64,000 nucleotides of DNA, from assembly GCA_037349105.1 (NCBI GenBank), contig JAYJMM010000119.1, positions 2,119,001-2,183,000 of the forward strand, given 5' to 3'. The notes under the pieces were generated by a model. That model made no database searches, had not been told where the DNA came from, and worked only from the letters and a program-made list of their open reading frames with translations. The position numbers and the translations under genes are program-made. This document shows, in pieces, positions 43,201-55,640 of the stretch. The first letter of the stretch is position 1; each line of letters starts with the position of its first letter. Source of the DNA: Limnomonas spitsbergensis (lineage: Eukaryota; Chlorophyta; Chlorophyceae; Chlamydomonadales).

Positions 43201-46200
43201 TGTTCGTTGGTTGTCATGATCCAGATATGTGTTCGTTGGTTGTCTTGATCCAGATATGTGTTCGTTGGTTGTCATGATCCAGATCTGTGTTTGTTGGTTG
43301 TCTTGATCCAGATATGTGTTCGTTGGTTGTCATGATCCAGATATGTGTTCGTTGGTTGTCATGATCCAGATATGTGTTCGTTGGTTGTCTTGATCCAGAT
43401 ATGTGTTCGTTGGTTGTCATGATCCAGATATGTGTTCGTTGGTTGTCTTAATCCAGATATGTGTTCGTTGGTTGCCTTGATCCAGATATGTGTTCGTTGG
43501 TTGTCTTGATCCAGATATGTGTTCGTTGGTTGTCAGTCATGATCCAGATATGTGTTCGTTGGTTGTCATGATCCAGATATGTGTTCGTTGGTTGTCAGTC
43601 ATGATCCAGATATGTGTTCGTTGGTTGTCATGATCCAGATATGTGTTCGTTGGTTGTCATGATCCAGATATGTGTTCGTTGGTTGTCTTGATCCAGATAT
43701 GTGTTCGTTGGTTGTCTTGATCCAGATATGTGTTCGTTGGTTGTCTTGATCCAGATATGTGTTCGTTGGTTGTCTTGATCCAGATATGTGTTCGTTGGTT
43801 GTCAGTCATGATCCATATATGTGTTCGTTGGTTGTCATGATCCAGATATGTGTTCGTTGGTTGTCTTGATCCAGATATGTGTTCGTTGGTTGTCATGATC
43901 CAGATATGTGTTCGTTGGTTGTCATGATCCAGATATGTGTTCGTTGGTTGTCTTGATCCAGATATGTGTTCGTTGGTTGTCATGATCCAGATATGTGTTC
44001 GTTGGTTGTCATGATCCAGATATGTGTTCGTTGGTTGTCATGATCCAGATATGTGTTCGTTGGTTGTCTTGATCCAGATATGTGTTCGTTGGTTGTCTTG
44101 ATCCAGATATGTGTTCGTTGGTTGTCATGATCCAGATATGTGTTCGTTGGTTGTCATGATCCAGATATGTGTTCGTTGGTTGTCATGATCCAGATATGTG
44201 TTCGTTGGTTGTCTTGATCCAGATATGTGTTCGTTGGTTGTCTTGATCCAGATATGTGTTCGTTGGTTGTCTTGATCCAGATATGTGTTCGTTGGTTGTC
44301 TTGATCCAGATATGTGTTCGTTGGTTGTCAGTCATGATCCAGATATGTGTTCGTTGGTTGTCATGATCCAGATATGTGTTCGTTGGTTGTCATGATCCAG
44401 ATATGTGTTCGTTGGTTGTCATGATCCAGATATGTGTTCGTTGGTTGTCATGATCCAGATATGTGTTCGTTGGTTGTCATGATCCAGATATGTGTTCGTT
44501 GGTTGTCATGATCCAGATATGTGTTCGTTGGTTGTCTTGATCCAGATATGTGTTCGTTGGTTGTCATGATCCAGATATGTGTTCGTTGGTTGTCATGATC
44601 CAGATATGTGTTCGTTGGTTGTCATGATCCAGATATGTGTTCGTTGGTTGTCATGATCCAGATATGTGTTCGTTGGTTGTCTTGATCCAGATATGTGTTC
44701 GTTGGTTGTCATGATCCAGATATGTGTTCGTTGGTTGTCTTGATCCAGATATGTGTTCGTTGGTTGTCTTGATCCATATATGTGTTCGTTGGTTGTCTTG
44801 ATCCAGATATGTGTTCGTTGGTTGTCATGATCCAGATATGTGTTCGTTGGTTGTCATGATCCAGATATGTGTTCGTTGGTTGTCATGATCCAGATATGTG
44901 TTCGTTGGTTGTCATGATCCAGATATGTGTTCGTTGGTTGTCATGATCCAGATATGTGTTCGTTGGTTGTCATGATCCAGATATGTGTTCGTTGGTTGTC
45001 ATGATCCAGATATGTGTTTGTTGGTTGTCTTGATCCAGACATGTGTTCGTTGGTTGTCTTAATCCAGATATGTGTTCGTTGGTTGTCATGATCCAGATAT
45101 GTGTTCGTTGGTTGTCTTAATCCAGATATGTGTTCGTTGGTTGTCATGATCCAGATATGTGTTCGTTGGTTGTCTTGATCCAGATATGTGTTCGTTGGTT
45201 GTCATGATCCAGATATGTGTTCGTTGGTTGTCATGATCCAGATATGTGTTCGTTGGTTGTCATGATCCAGATATGTGTTCGTTGGTTGTCATGATCCAGA
45301 TATGTGTTCGTTGGTTGTCATGATCCAGATATATGTTCGTTGGTTGTCTTAATCCAGATATGTGTTCGTTGGTTGTCATGATCCAGATATGTGTTCGTTG
45401 GTTGTCTTAATCCAGATATGTGTTCGTTGGTTGTCATGATCCAGATATGTGTTCGTTGGTTGTCATGATCCAGATATGTGTTCGTTGGTTGTCATGATCC
45501 AGATATGTGTTCGTTGGTTGTCATGATCCAGATATGTGTTCGTTGGTTGTCATGATCCAGATATGTGTTCGTTGGTTGTCATGATCCAGATATGTGTTCG
45601 TTGGTTGTCATGATCCAGATATGTGTTCGTTGGTTGTCATGATCCAGATATGTGTTCGTTGGTTGTCTTAATCCAGATATGTGTTCGTTGGTTGTCATGA
45701 TCCAGATATGTGTTTGTTGGTTGTCATGATCCAGATATGTGTTCGTTGGTTGTCATGATCCAGATATGTGTTCGTTGGTTGTCATGATCCAGATATGTGT
45801 TCGTTGGTTGTCATGATCCAGATATGTGTTCGTTGGTTGTCATGATCCAGATATGTGTTCGTTGGTTGTCATGATCCAGATATGTGTTCGTTGGTTGTCA
45901 TGATCCAGATATGTGTTCGTTGGTTGTCATGATCCAGATATGTGTTCGTTGGTTGTCATGATCCAGATATGTGTTCGTTGGTTGTCTTAATCCAGATATG
46001 TGTTCGTTGGTTGTCATGATCCAGATATGTGTTCGTTGGTTGTCATGATCCAGATATGTGTTCGTTGGTTGTCATGATCCAGATATGTGTTCGTTGGTTG
46101 TCATGATCCAGATATGTGTTCGTTGGTTGCCTTGATCCAGATATGTGTTCGTTGGTTGTCTTGATCCAGATATGTGTTCGTTGGTTGTCAGTCATGATCC

Positions 46201-49200
46201 AGATATGTGTTCGTTGGTTGTCATGATCCAGATATGTGTTCGTTGGTTGTCTTAATCCAGATATGTGTTCGTTGGTTGTCATGATCCAGATATGTGTTCG
46301 TTGGTTGTCTTAATCCAGATATGTGTTCGTTGGTTGTCATGATCCAGATATGTGTTCGTTGGTTGTCTTAATCCAGATATGTGTTCGTTGGTTGTCATGA
46401 TCCAGATATGTGTTCGTTGGTTGTCATGATCCAGATATGTGTTCGTTGGTTGTCATGATCCAGATATGTGTTCGTTGGTTGTCATGATCCAGATATGTGT
46501 TCGTTGGTTGCCTTGATCCAGATATGTGTTCGTTGGTTGTCTTGATCCAGATATGTGTTCGTTGGTTGTCAGTCATGATCCAGATATGTGTTCGTTGGTT
46601 GTCATGATCCAGATATGTGTTCGTTGGTTGTCTTAATCCAGATATGTGTTCGTTGGTTGTCATGATCCAGATATGTGTTCGTTGGTTGTCTTAATCCAGA
46701 TATGTGTTCGTTGGTTGTCATGATCCAGATATGTGTTCGTTGGTTGTCTTAATCCAGATATGTGTTCGTTGGTTGTCATGATCCAGATATGTGTTCGTTG
46801 GTTGTCTTAATCCAGATATGTGTTCGTTGGTTGTCATGATCCAGATATGTGTTCGTTGGTTGTCTTAATCCAGATATGTGTTCGTTGGTTGTCATGATCC
46901 AGATATGTGTTCGTTGGTTGTCATGATCCAGATATGTGTTCGTTGGTTGTCATGATCCAGATCTGTGTTTGTTGGTTGTCTTGATCCAGATCTGTGTTTG
47001 TTGGTTGTCATGATCCAGATCTGTATTTGTTAGTCGTCATGATGCAGATCCGAGTCAGTTGGTCGACAAAAGGAAGAGGAGGTGTGGATGGGGTGATTGC
47101 GGGCTGTGGGGTTGCTGGAAAGACAGATCTATCTGGGGCCCTGGATCCGTGCCCACCTGGGCCTCAATTCGCACATTCGAATTCGAACCTGACTCGCCCT
47201 TTTCAAATTCAAACCCAGGGCCGACATTGACCGGCTGCGCCAGCAGATCCTGGACGTCAAGGCAGTGCCCCGCCAGTACCCGTTGGGCGTCCTCCTTATG
47301 CACCAGGAGCCCCTGCTGGACGCCTTTCAGCCGTCGTTTGAGCGGTGCCTGAAGGAGGTGACGACGCTGCTGCCCCAGCTGGCTGACGAGACCTACGTAC
47401 GCTTTGTCGCAAAGGTGGGGGTCAATGAGCTTCGGGGTCTGGGTGTGAAAGTCTAGGGCTCAGGGTTTACGCTTTGTCACACAGGTCCACACCTCCACCT
47501 CGCAGTTGCAAGCCTTTCTCACCACGGCATTGCCCCCCTCCCCTCCCTCCCCCCTTTCCACTTGTTGCACAGGTCCACACCTCCACCTAGCAGTTGTAAG
47601 CCCTCCTCACCATGGCATTGCCCCCCTCCCCTCCCTCCCTCCTTTCCACTTGTTGCACAGGTCCACACCTCCACCTAGCAGTTGTAAGCCCTCCTCACCA
47701 TGGCATTGCCCCCCTCCCCTCCCTCCCTCCTTTCCACTTGTTGCACAGGTCCACACCTCCACCTTGCGGTTGCGAGCCCTCCTCACCACGGAATCGCCCC
47801 CTCCCTCCCTCCTTTCCATTTGTTGCACAGGTCCACACCTCCACCTTGCGGTTGCGAGCCCTCCTCACCACGGAATCGCCTTCTCCCTTCCTCCTTTCCA
47901 CTTGTTGCACAGGTCCACACCTCCACCTTGCGGTTGCGAGCCCTCCTCACCACGGAATCGCCTTCTCCCTTCCTCCTTTCCACTTGTTGCACAGGTCCAC
48001 ACCTCCACCTCGCGGCTGCAAGCCCTCCCCGCCACGGTGGATGAGTATGCAGATTACTTGGAGTTCCTTGTGGGCATGGAGACCAGCAAGCTTTTGATGG
48101 ATACGGAATATGATGCAGTAAGTGATGCTGTGTGGGGGGGGGGGGCCGTATTGGTCTGTGGGATGCGTGCGCAATGGCATCCTATGAGAATGGGTGCAGA
48201 GTATGATGCAGTGAGTGGCGCTGCTGGTGGTGGTGGGGTGGCATACGCATGTTTATTCATGTGACGATGTGCTGGGTCCAACTCTTTGCCCTTTTACTGC
48301 CCCCAGCAAGCAACGATGTGCCTCCATTTCCCGCAGCTGCATGTTCTTCACCTGCTGCCCTGCACAATGTACATTTCCGAAGCACAGTAGCCATTTAAAC
48401 CTTTCTTCGGCCAAATTAGGCGGCTTCCTTAATCCACGCACTTGTCTGCGTTCCTATCTATGTATTCATTTAACTATTTTCAGGTGGTTGCCCATTATGA
48501 GTTGCTGGAGGACTACGGGATCGCCGCACCCCCGATGCAGCTTGCGGCCTATGCCACGATGGACAGGTGGGTGCATGGGAGGTTGAGGCCTCACAGACCC
48601 ACACCGAGGGTTTAGGGTTAAGTTTTTTTGTGTGGAATCTATATCTCCAGACCCAAACCAGGTTTCAGTGTCGAACCTGAACCCATTCACCAAAACCGAG
48701 GGTTTTGGGTGAGGTCTGAACCCGAAACCCTGGGTTTTGGGTTTTGGGGGTAGAACCCAAGACCCAAAACCCAGGTTGGGTTTCGGGGTTTACCAGACAT
48801 TAAACCCAGATAAACCCTAACCCAGGGTTTTGGGTGCATCAACTCCCCCCTCCCCCCTGCCCTCCTCCTTCTTCACAGTGACTACACCACGATGCGCGAG
48901 GCTCAGTGGCATACGGAGAGCCACTTGGCTTGGTTCTCTGAAACCGAGTCTCCCCCTCCCCCCTGCCCCCCCCCCCCTGCCCCTCCTCATGTTCAGTGAC
49001 TATGCCACGATGCGCGAGGCCCAGTGGCATGCGGAGAGCACTCGCGAGGCCATGATCAGTCGCTTCCGCGGAGACCTGGAGACACAGGTCGAAACCCTCA
49101 TCAAGGAGGTAGGACCCGCGGGACCTGGACGGACCCTGGACCCTGAACCCAGAACCCTGTCGGCCGTAGGCCAGGCTGTCGCTTGCGTGTCGGTGCAGCT

Positions 49201-52200
49201 TCCTGATTACATTTTGGAGGACATCGGCCGCCTCACCCAGGACGACATTGGAGGCCGCTTTGGTCCATGTGCGCCCCCCAAGGCTCTCTCGTAGCTTCAT
49301 TAACAGTGCTAGAAGCAAATGAAGGAGGTAATGTAGCTTGACGACATGCACCAAGATATCCCTCAATCGCTGATAAGGCGACATCCATTTATCTCTTGAA
49401 TTTGTTTTGGTGCTGCTGTCTGTTTTTTGCAGGTGGTGGACATCCGCCTCCTGGCCCAGCACGATATGATCCTCGATGAGGACAGCAACGAGTCCACGGT
49501 GCTGGAATACACCCAGGTAAAATAGGGTCAAATGAAAATGATCTGGAATACACCTGGGTAAGTAGGGTCAAATGGAAATGATCTGGAAAACACCCAGGTA
49601 AATGGGGTCAAATGGAAATGATCTGGAAAACACCCAGGTAAATAGGGTCAAATGGAAATGATCTGGAAAACACCCAGGTAAATGGGGTCAAATGGAAGTG
49701 ATCTGGAAAACACTCGGGTAAAAGGGGGTCAAATGGAAATGATCTGGAAAACACCCAGGTAAATGGGGTCAAATGGAAATGATCTGGAAAACACCCAGGT
49801 AAATGGGGTCCAATGGAAATGATCTGGAAAACACCCAGGTAAATGGGGTCAAATGGAAATGATCTGGAAAACACCCAGGTAAATGGGGTCAAATGGAAAT
49901 GATCTGGAAAACACCCAGGTAAATGGGGTCAAATGGAAATGATCTGGAAAACACCCAGGTAAATGGGGTCAAATGGAAATGATCTGGAAAACACCCAGGT
50001 AAATAGGGTCAAATGAAAATGATCTGGAAAACACCCAGGTAAATGGGGTCAAATGGAAATGATTTGGAAAACACCCAGGTAAATGGGGTCAAATGGAAAT
50101 GATCTGGAAAACACCCAGGTAAATGGGGTCAAATGGAAATGATCTGGAAAACACCCAGGTAAATGGGGTCAAATGGAAATGATCTGGAAAACACTCGGGT
50201 AAAATAGGGTGAAGTGGAAATGATCCGGAAACGCTCGGGTAAAATAGGGTGCTGTTATACAACAAAATAAATATGTTGTTGAACCCTGATGCACCCACCC
50301 ACGTCCCTATCACTGCCAAGGTCTGCTAACTGAGTGGGTTGCCCAGCAGCATCACGTCCACCCTTCCTCTAAACCCCGATACACCAGTGTTCATTTTTCG
50401 TGTCTCAGCTACATGTCAGCTACTCTCCGGCCTTTGGCGGGCGGCCCCATTCGTGGCCAGCCATGCTGCCTTGGCCATGAGCCGTAGGCCAGTCCAGATC
50501 TTGTCCCAATGGGGCCTCTGACGGCCGCAGGTCGGCCTGCTGATTGTGGCCCCGTAGCCTAAAATAGAAGCACTGTGATACACCCACCCACTTCTCTGTC
50601 ACTGCTGCCAGGGCTTGCTGACCGAGGTAGAGGCCCAGCAGGCGCAGGCTAAGCAGATCAACAAGTTCCAGAAGGTCTTCAGAATCGAGCAGACCAAGTG
50701 AGCCGTAGGGGGTGGGGGGGGCACATGGCTGGCGGTTGGGGAGGGGATGGAAGGGGTGGGAGGGGCCCATGTTGGCCGGCAGAGGGGGGAGGGGGGACGA
50801 GAGGGCCCTCACAGTCTGCGAGATGTGTTGATGGGTTTGGCTAGGCGACAAATTTCTACTTCAAAACATGCCGTGCGGGCCGCAGTTTGTCCCAGGCTTG
50901 GCGAGGTTTTGCCCCATATTTCCTGCCGGGCTGCAGTTTGTCCCAGGCTTGGTGAGGTTTTGCCCCATATTTCCTGCCGGGCTGCAGTTTGTCCCAGGCT
51001 TGGCGAGGTTTTGCCCCATATTTCCTGCCGGGCCGCAGTTTGTCCCAGGCTTGGTGAGGTTTTGCCCCATATTTCCTGCCGGGCTGCAGTTTGTCCCAGG
51101 CTTGGCGAGGTTTTGCCCCATATTTCCTGCCGGGCCGCAGTTTGTCCCAGGCTTGGTGAGGTTTTGCCCCATATTTCCTGCCGGGCTGCAGTTTGTCCCA
51201 GGCTTGGCGAGGTTTTGCCCCATATTTCCTGCCGGGCTGCAGTTTGTCCCAGGCTTGGTGAGGTTTTGCCCCATATTTCCTGCCGGGCTGCAGTTTGTCC
51301 CAGGCTTGGTGAGGTTTTGCCCCATATTTCCTGCCGGGCAGGGAATGTGTGTGCCGTGTGGGCCTTGTTTTTTGCGGTAGCAGCCGTTGAAATTTGTTTC
51401 TTTACGCCACACGTATAAAGCAAGGAGTGCGTCGGTAAAAATGACCAGGCTGAATGTGCCCAGCCTCCCCCCCCCTCCCTCCCATTTCCCCTTTAACTCC
51501 CCTCCCCCCACACTGCCTCTCTTCCCTTGCCCCATCCCACTACCACACCGACTTCCCCTTTTGGAACTGCTTTCTTGACCTGAGTGTGTACTTGCTGTTG
51601 CTGATCTCCTCTCTCCCCTCCCTTCCTCCCTGTCTTCCCTCTCTTCCCCAAATCCCTCATCTCCCCCCTCTTCCCCGATCCCCCTCCTCCCCCTCTAAGC
51701 CCCCCTCTCCCCCCCCCCTCCCCGACCCTCCTTCCTCCCCCTTTTGCTCCCCCCCTTCCTCCCCCCCTCTGCCCTCCCTCCCCGACCTCCCTCCCCACCC
51801 CGCCCCTGCCCCAACCCCCCTTCCTCCCCCTTTTGCCCCCCCCTCTCCCCTCCCCTCCTCCCTCCCTTCCTGACCCCTCCCCCCCTCTTCCCTCCCCTCT
51901 CCCCTCACTTCCTGACCCCTCCCCCCCTTTTCCCTTTTCCCTCTTCTCTCCCCTCCCCTTCTGACCCCTCTCCCCCTCTTCCCTCTCCTCTCCCCTCTCT
52001 TCCTGACCCCTCCCCCCCTCTCCCCTTCTCTCCCCTCCCCTTCTGACCCCTCCCCCCCTCTTCCCTCTCCTCTCCCCTCTCTTCCTGACCCCTCCCCCCC
52101 TCTCCCCTCTCCTCCTCCCTCTCTTCCTGACCCCTCTCCCCCTCTTCCCCCTCCCCTCTCCTCCCAATAGATTCCCCGACCTGGAGGAGTGCAGTGAGGA

Positions 52201-55200
52201 CGTCAACCTGCGCCACCAGCTGTGGGCCTCCCGGCAGGCCTGGCAAGAGCTCACTGCCAAGTTGATGGAGTGTGACCTAGACGAGGTGCGATTGCAGGGC
52301 AGGACAGGGGAGGGACACCAGAAGGCTTCAGATCCACTTTTCACAAGGCTACAAATCCAGCTTAAGCGGGTTGGCACGAGCGCTGTGACCTAATCGGGCT
52401 TTTCGTGGGCCCGGCGGCTGGGGGCGGCCTGCCAATGGTAGGAAAACAGCCACGCTGTATGTGGCTTGAAAAGGACAGGCGGTGCTGTACAGCCTGGAGG
52501 AAATTAAAACCGTGATATCTCCTTTCATCCATTAATGGTTGTCCCCAAGCTTCGGAAAGTCACCCATTGCATTAATACTTTGCGTATCTGAAGGTGGCCG
52601 TCCCCACGCTCTGGAAAAAAGTCAACGGCAGCATACCAAATATCTAAACATTTTTGTTTTCTTCTGTAGGTGGATGTCCCCACCCTGGAGGAGGCTGTCG
52701 CGAGATACAACAAGGCAGTCTTCAGGATGGAGAAGGGCCTAGTACCTAATAAGGTGCGGGGGGGCAAGGGTACGGCTGGCCAAGGGTAGGGCTGGCCAAG
52801 GGTAGGGCTGGCCAAGGGTATGGCTGGCCAAGGGTAGGGCTGGCCAAGGGTAGGGCTGGCCAAGGGTAGGGCTGGCCAAGGGTAGGGCTGGCCAAGGGTA
52901 GGGCTGGCCAAGGGTGGGGCTGGCCAAGGGTAGGGCTGGCCAAGGGTAGGGCTGGCCAAGGGTAGGGCTGGCCAAGGGTAGGGCTGGCCAAGGGTAGGGC
53001 TGGCCAAGGGTAGGGCTGGCCAAGGGTAGGGCTGGCCAAGGGTAGAGCTGGCCAAGGGTAGGGCTGGCCAAGGGTTGGGCTGGCCAAGGGTAGGGCTGGC
53101 CAAGGGTAGGGCTGGCCAAGGGTAGGGCTGGCCAAGGGTAGGGCTGGCCAAGGGTGGGGCTGGCCAAGGGTAGGGCTGGCCAAGGGTAGGGCTGGCCAAG
53201 GGTAGGGCTGGCCAAGGGTAGGGCTGGCCAAGGGTAGGGCTGGCCAAGGGTAGGGCTGGCCAAGGGTAGGGCTGGCCAAGGGTAGGGCTGGCCAAGGGTA
53301 GGGCTGGCCGAGGGTAGGGCTGGCCAAGGGTAGGGCTGGCCAAGGGTAGGGCTGGCCAAGGGTAGGGCTGGCCAAGGGTAGGGCTGGCCAAGGGTAGGGC
53401 TGGCCAAGGGTAGGGCTGGCCAAGGGTAGGGCTGGCCAAGGGTAGGGCTGGCCGAGGGTAGGGCTGGCCAAGGGTAGGGCTGGCCAAGGGTAGGGCTGGC
53501 CAAGGGTAGGGCTGGCCAAGGGTAGGGCTGGCCAAGGGTAGGGCTGGCCAAGGGTAGGGCTGGCCAAGGGTAGGGCTGGCCAAGGGCGTACCGTATATGA
53601 AAGTATACAGCGTAGAAGCGTATATTTCATATTCAGCGTGTATACGTGTATATTGCAGTCCCATGTCCGCGCATATGTTTGAAATGCGCATGTACGGTAT
53701 CCCGTACGGGTATTATTCAAATTACTTACCGTGGGGGGTGCAAGGGATGCATCAGTTTGACCGCCCCACAGGACTCCCACTCCCAGGGGGGAGGACTCCC
53801 ACTCCTAGGGGGGAGGACTTCCACTCCTAGGGGGGAGGACTCCCACTCCCAGGGGGGAGGACTCCCACTTCCAGGGGGGAGGACTCCCACTCCCATGGGG
53901 GAGGACTCCCACTCCCAGGGGGGAGGACTCCCACTCCCAGGGGGGAGGACTCCCACTCCCAGAGGGGAGGACTCCCACTCCTAGGGGGGGCGGACTCCCA
54001 CTCCCAGGGGGGAGGACTCCCATTCCCAGGGGGGAGGACTCCCACTCCCAGGGGGGAGGACTCCCACTCCCAGGGGGGAGGACTCCTACTCCCGGGGGGG
54101 GGGACTCCCACTCCCATGGGGGAGGACTCCCACACCCAGGGGGGAGGACTCCCACTCCCAGGGAGGAGGACTCCCACTCCCAGGGGGGAGGACTCCCACT
54201 CCCAAGGGGGAGGACCCCCACTCCCGGGGGGGATGACTCCCACTCCCATGGGGGAGGACTCCCACTCCCAGGGGGGAGGACTCCCACTCCCAGGGAGGAG
54301 GACATCCACTCCCAGGGAGGAGGACTCCCACTCCCAGGGGGAGGACTCCCACTCCCAGGAGGGAGGACTCCCACTCCCAGGGAGGAGGACTCCCACTCCC
54401 AGGGGGGAGGACTCCCACTCCCAGGGGAGGACTCCCACTCCTGGGGGGGAGGACTCCCACTCCCAGGGGGGAGGACTCCCACTCCCAGGGGGGAGGACTC
54501 CCACTCCCATGGGGGAGGACTCTCACTCCCAGGGAGGAGGACTCCCACTCCCAGGGGGGAGGACTCCCACTCCCAGGGGGGAGGACCCCCACTCCCGGGG
54601 GGGAGGACTCCCACTCCCAGGGGGAGGACTCCCACTCCCAGGGGGGAGGACTCCCACTCCCAGGGAGGAGGACTCCCACTCCCAGGGGGGAGGACTCGCA
54701 CTCCCAGGGGGGAGGACTCCCACTCCTAGGGGGGAGGACTCCCACTCCCAGGGAGGAGGACTCCCACTCCCAGGGGGGAGGACTCCCACTCCCAGGGAGG
54801 AGGACTCCCACTCCCACTGTTCTTTCAGGCATCGAACTAGGGGTTTGATTGACTTGACTGTACGTAGTGGCTATAAGCGCTAGCTGCGAGGAGATGAGTT
54901 AACGACAGTCACTAAATGCGCTGCGCGGTGTTAAGTTAATTTTTTCGGAACGGCTGCGCGATGTAGCAAACAACTATTAAAAAAAAAGTCAGCTGCGCAT
55001 TCGCGGAGTATGGTACTTTTTTGCTGCGCAATGAACTTGATATACCGGTAATTATTCCCAATCGGGGTGCACAGACCCTATACCGTTTTACGGTTAATTA
55101 TTATCGACCCTTTCCTTGTACATTTTTAATTGGACTTTCAGGCCATCCCCTGCTGCATCTCTCTCATCCCTCTTTTCTTCCCTTTTCTCGTCAACTCCTT

Positions 55201-55602
55201 ATTTTATCTTATTCCCAGGTCTCATCTCAGCTGCGCAAGAGGATGAGCTTCCAATTGTCAGCTTGTTAACTTTTAATTGTCAGCTTGTTAACTTCCAATT
55301 GTCAGCTTGTTAACTTAAAATGTAATTGTATGCCCAGGTCGTCCCGCAGCTGCGTGAGAGCGTGAACATCTGGCGCGAGTTCGTCCCCGTGATCCAGTAC
55401 CTGAGGAACGCTGACATGAAGGATCGGCACTGGACCAAGGTCAACAGCATCACGCGCCTCGACGTGGCTCGAGACCTCACGCTCAAGGAGCTCATGGAGA
55501 TGCACGTGAGGGCCTGAGGGGACACGTTCATCTTTTAGTTGGGGATGCACGTGAGGGCCTGAGGGGACACGTTCATATTTTAGTAGGGGATGTGCATGAG
55601 AA

Positions 55603-55640
<38 letters not shown>

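Noticed and set aside
42685..47035. Possible CRISPR array because of the 29-bp unit length
   Set aside because: Units are contiguous with no unique spacers, and the array lies in a eukaryotic intron.
47506..48264. 252-codon frame spanning exon 14 and its decoy copies
   Set aside because: Only the last 41 codons match dynein; the rest is acceptor-repeat read-through.
49181..49294. Possible extra dynein exon ([21 protein letters not shown])
   Set aside because: Exon 16 joins exon 17 in phase with family-like continuity, and this segment lacks a convincing donor before its stop.
52525..53780. Long minus-strand frames rich in [12 protein letters not shown]
   Set aside because: 16-bp array artefact in all three minus frames.
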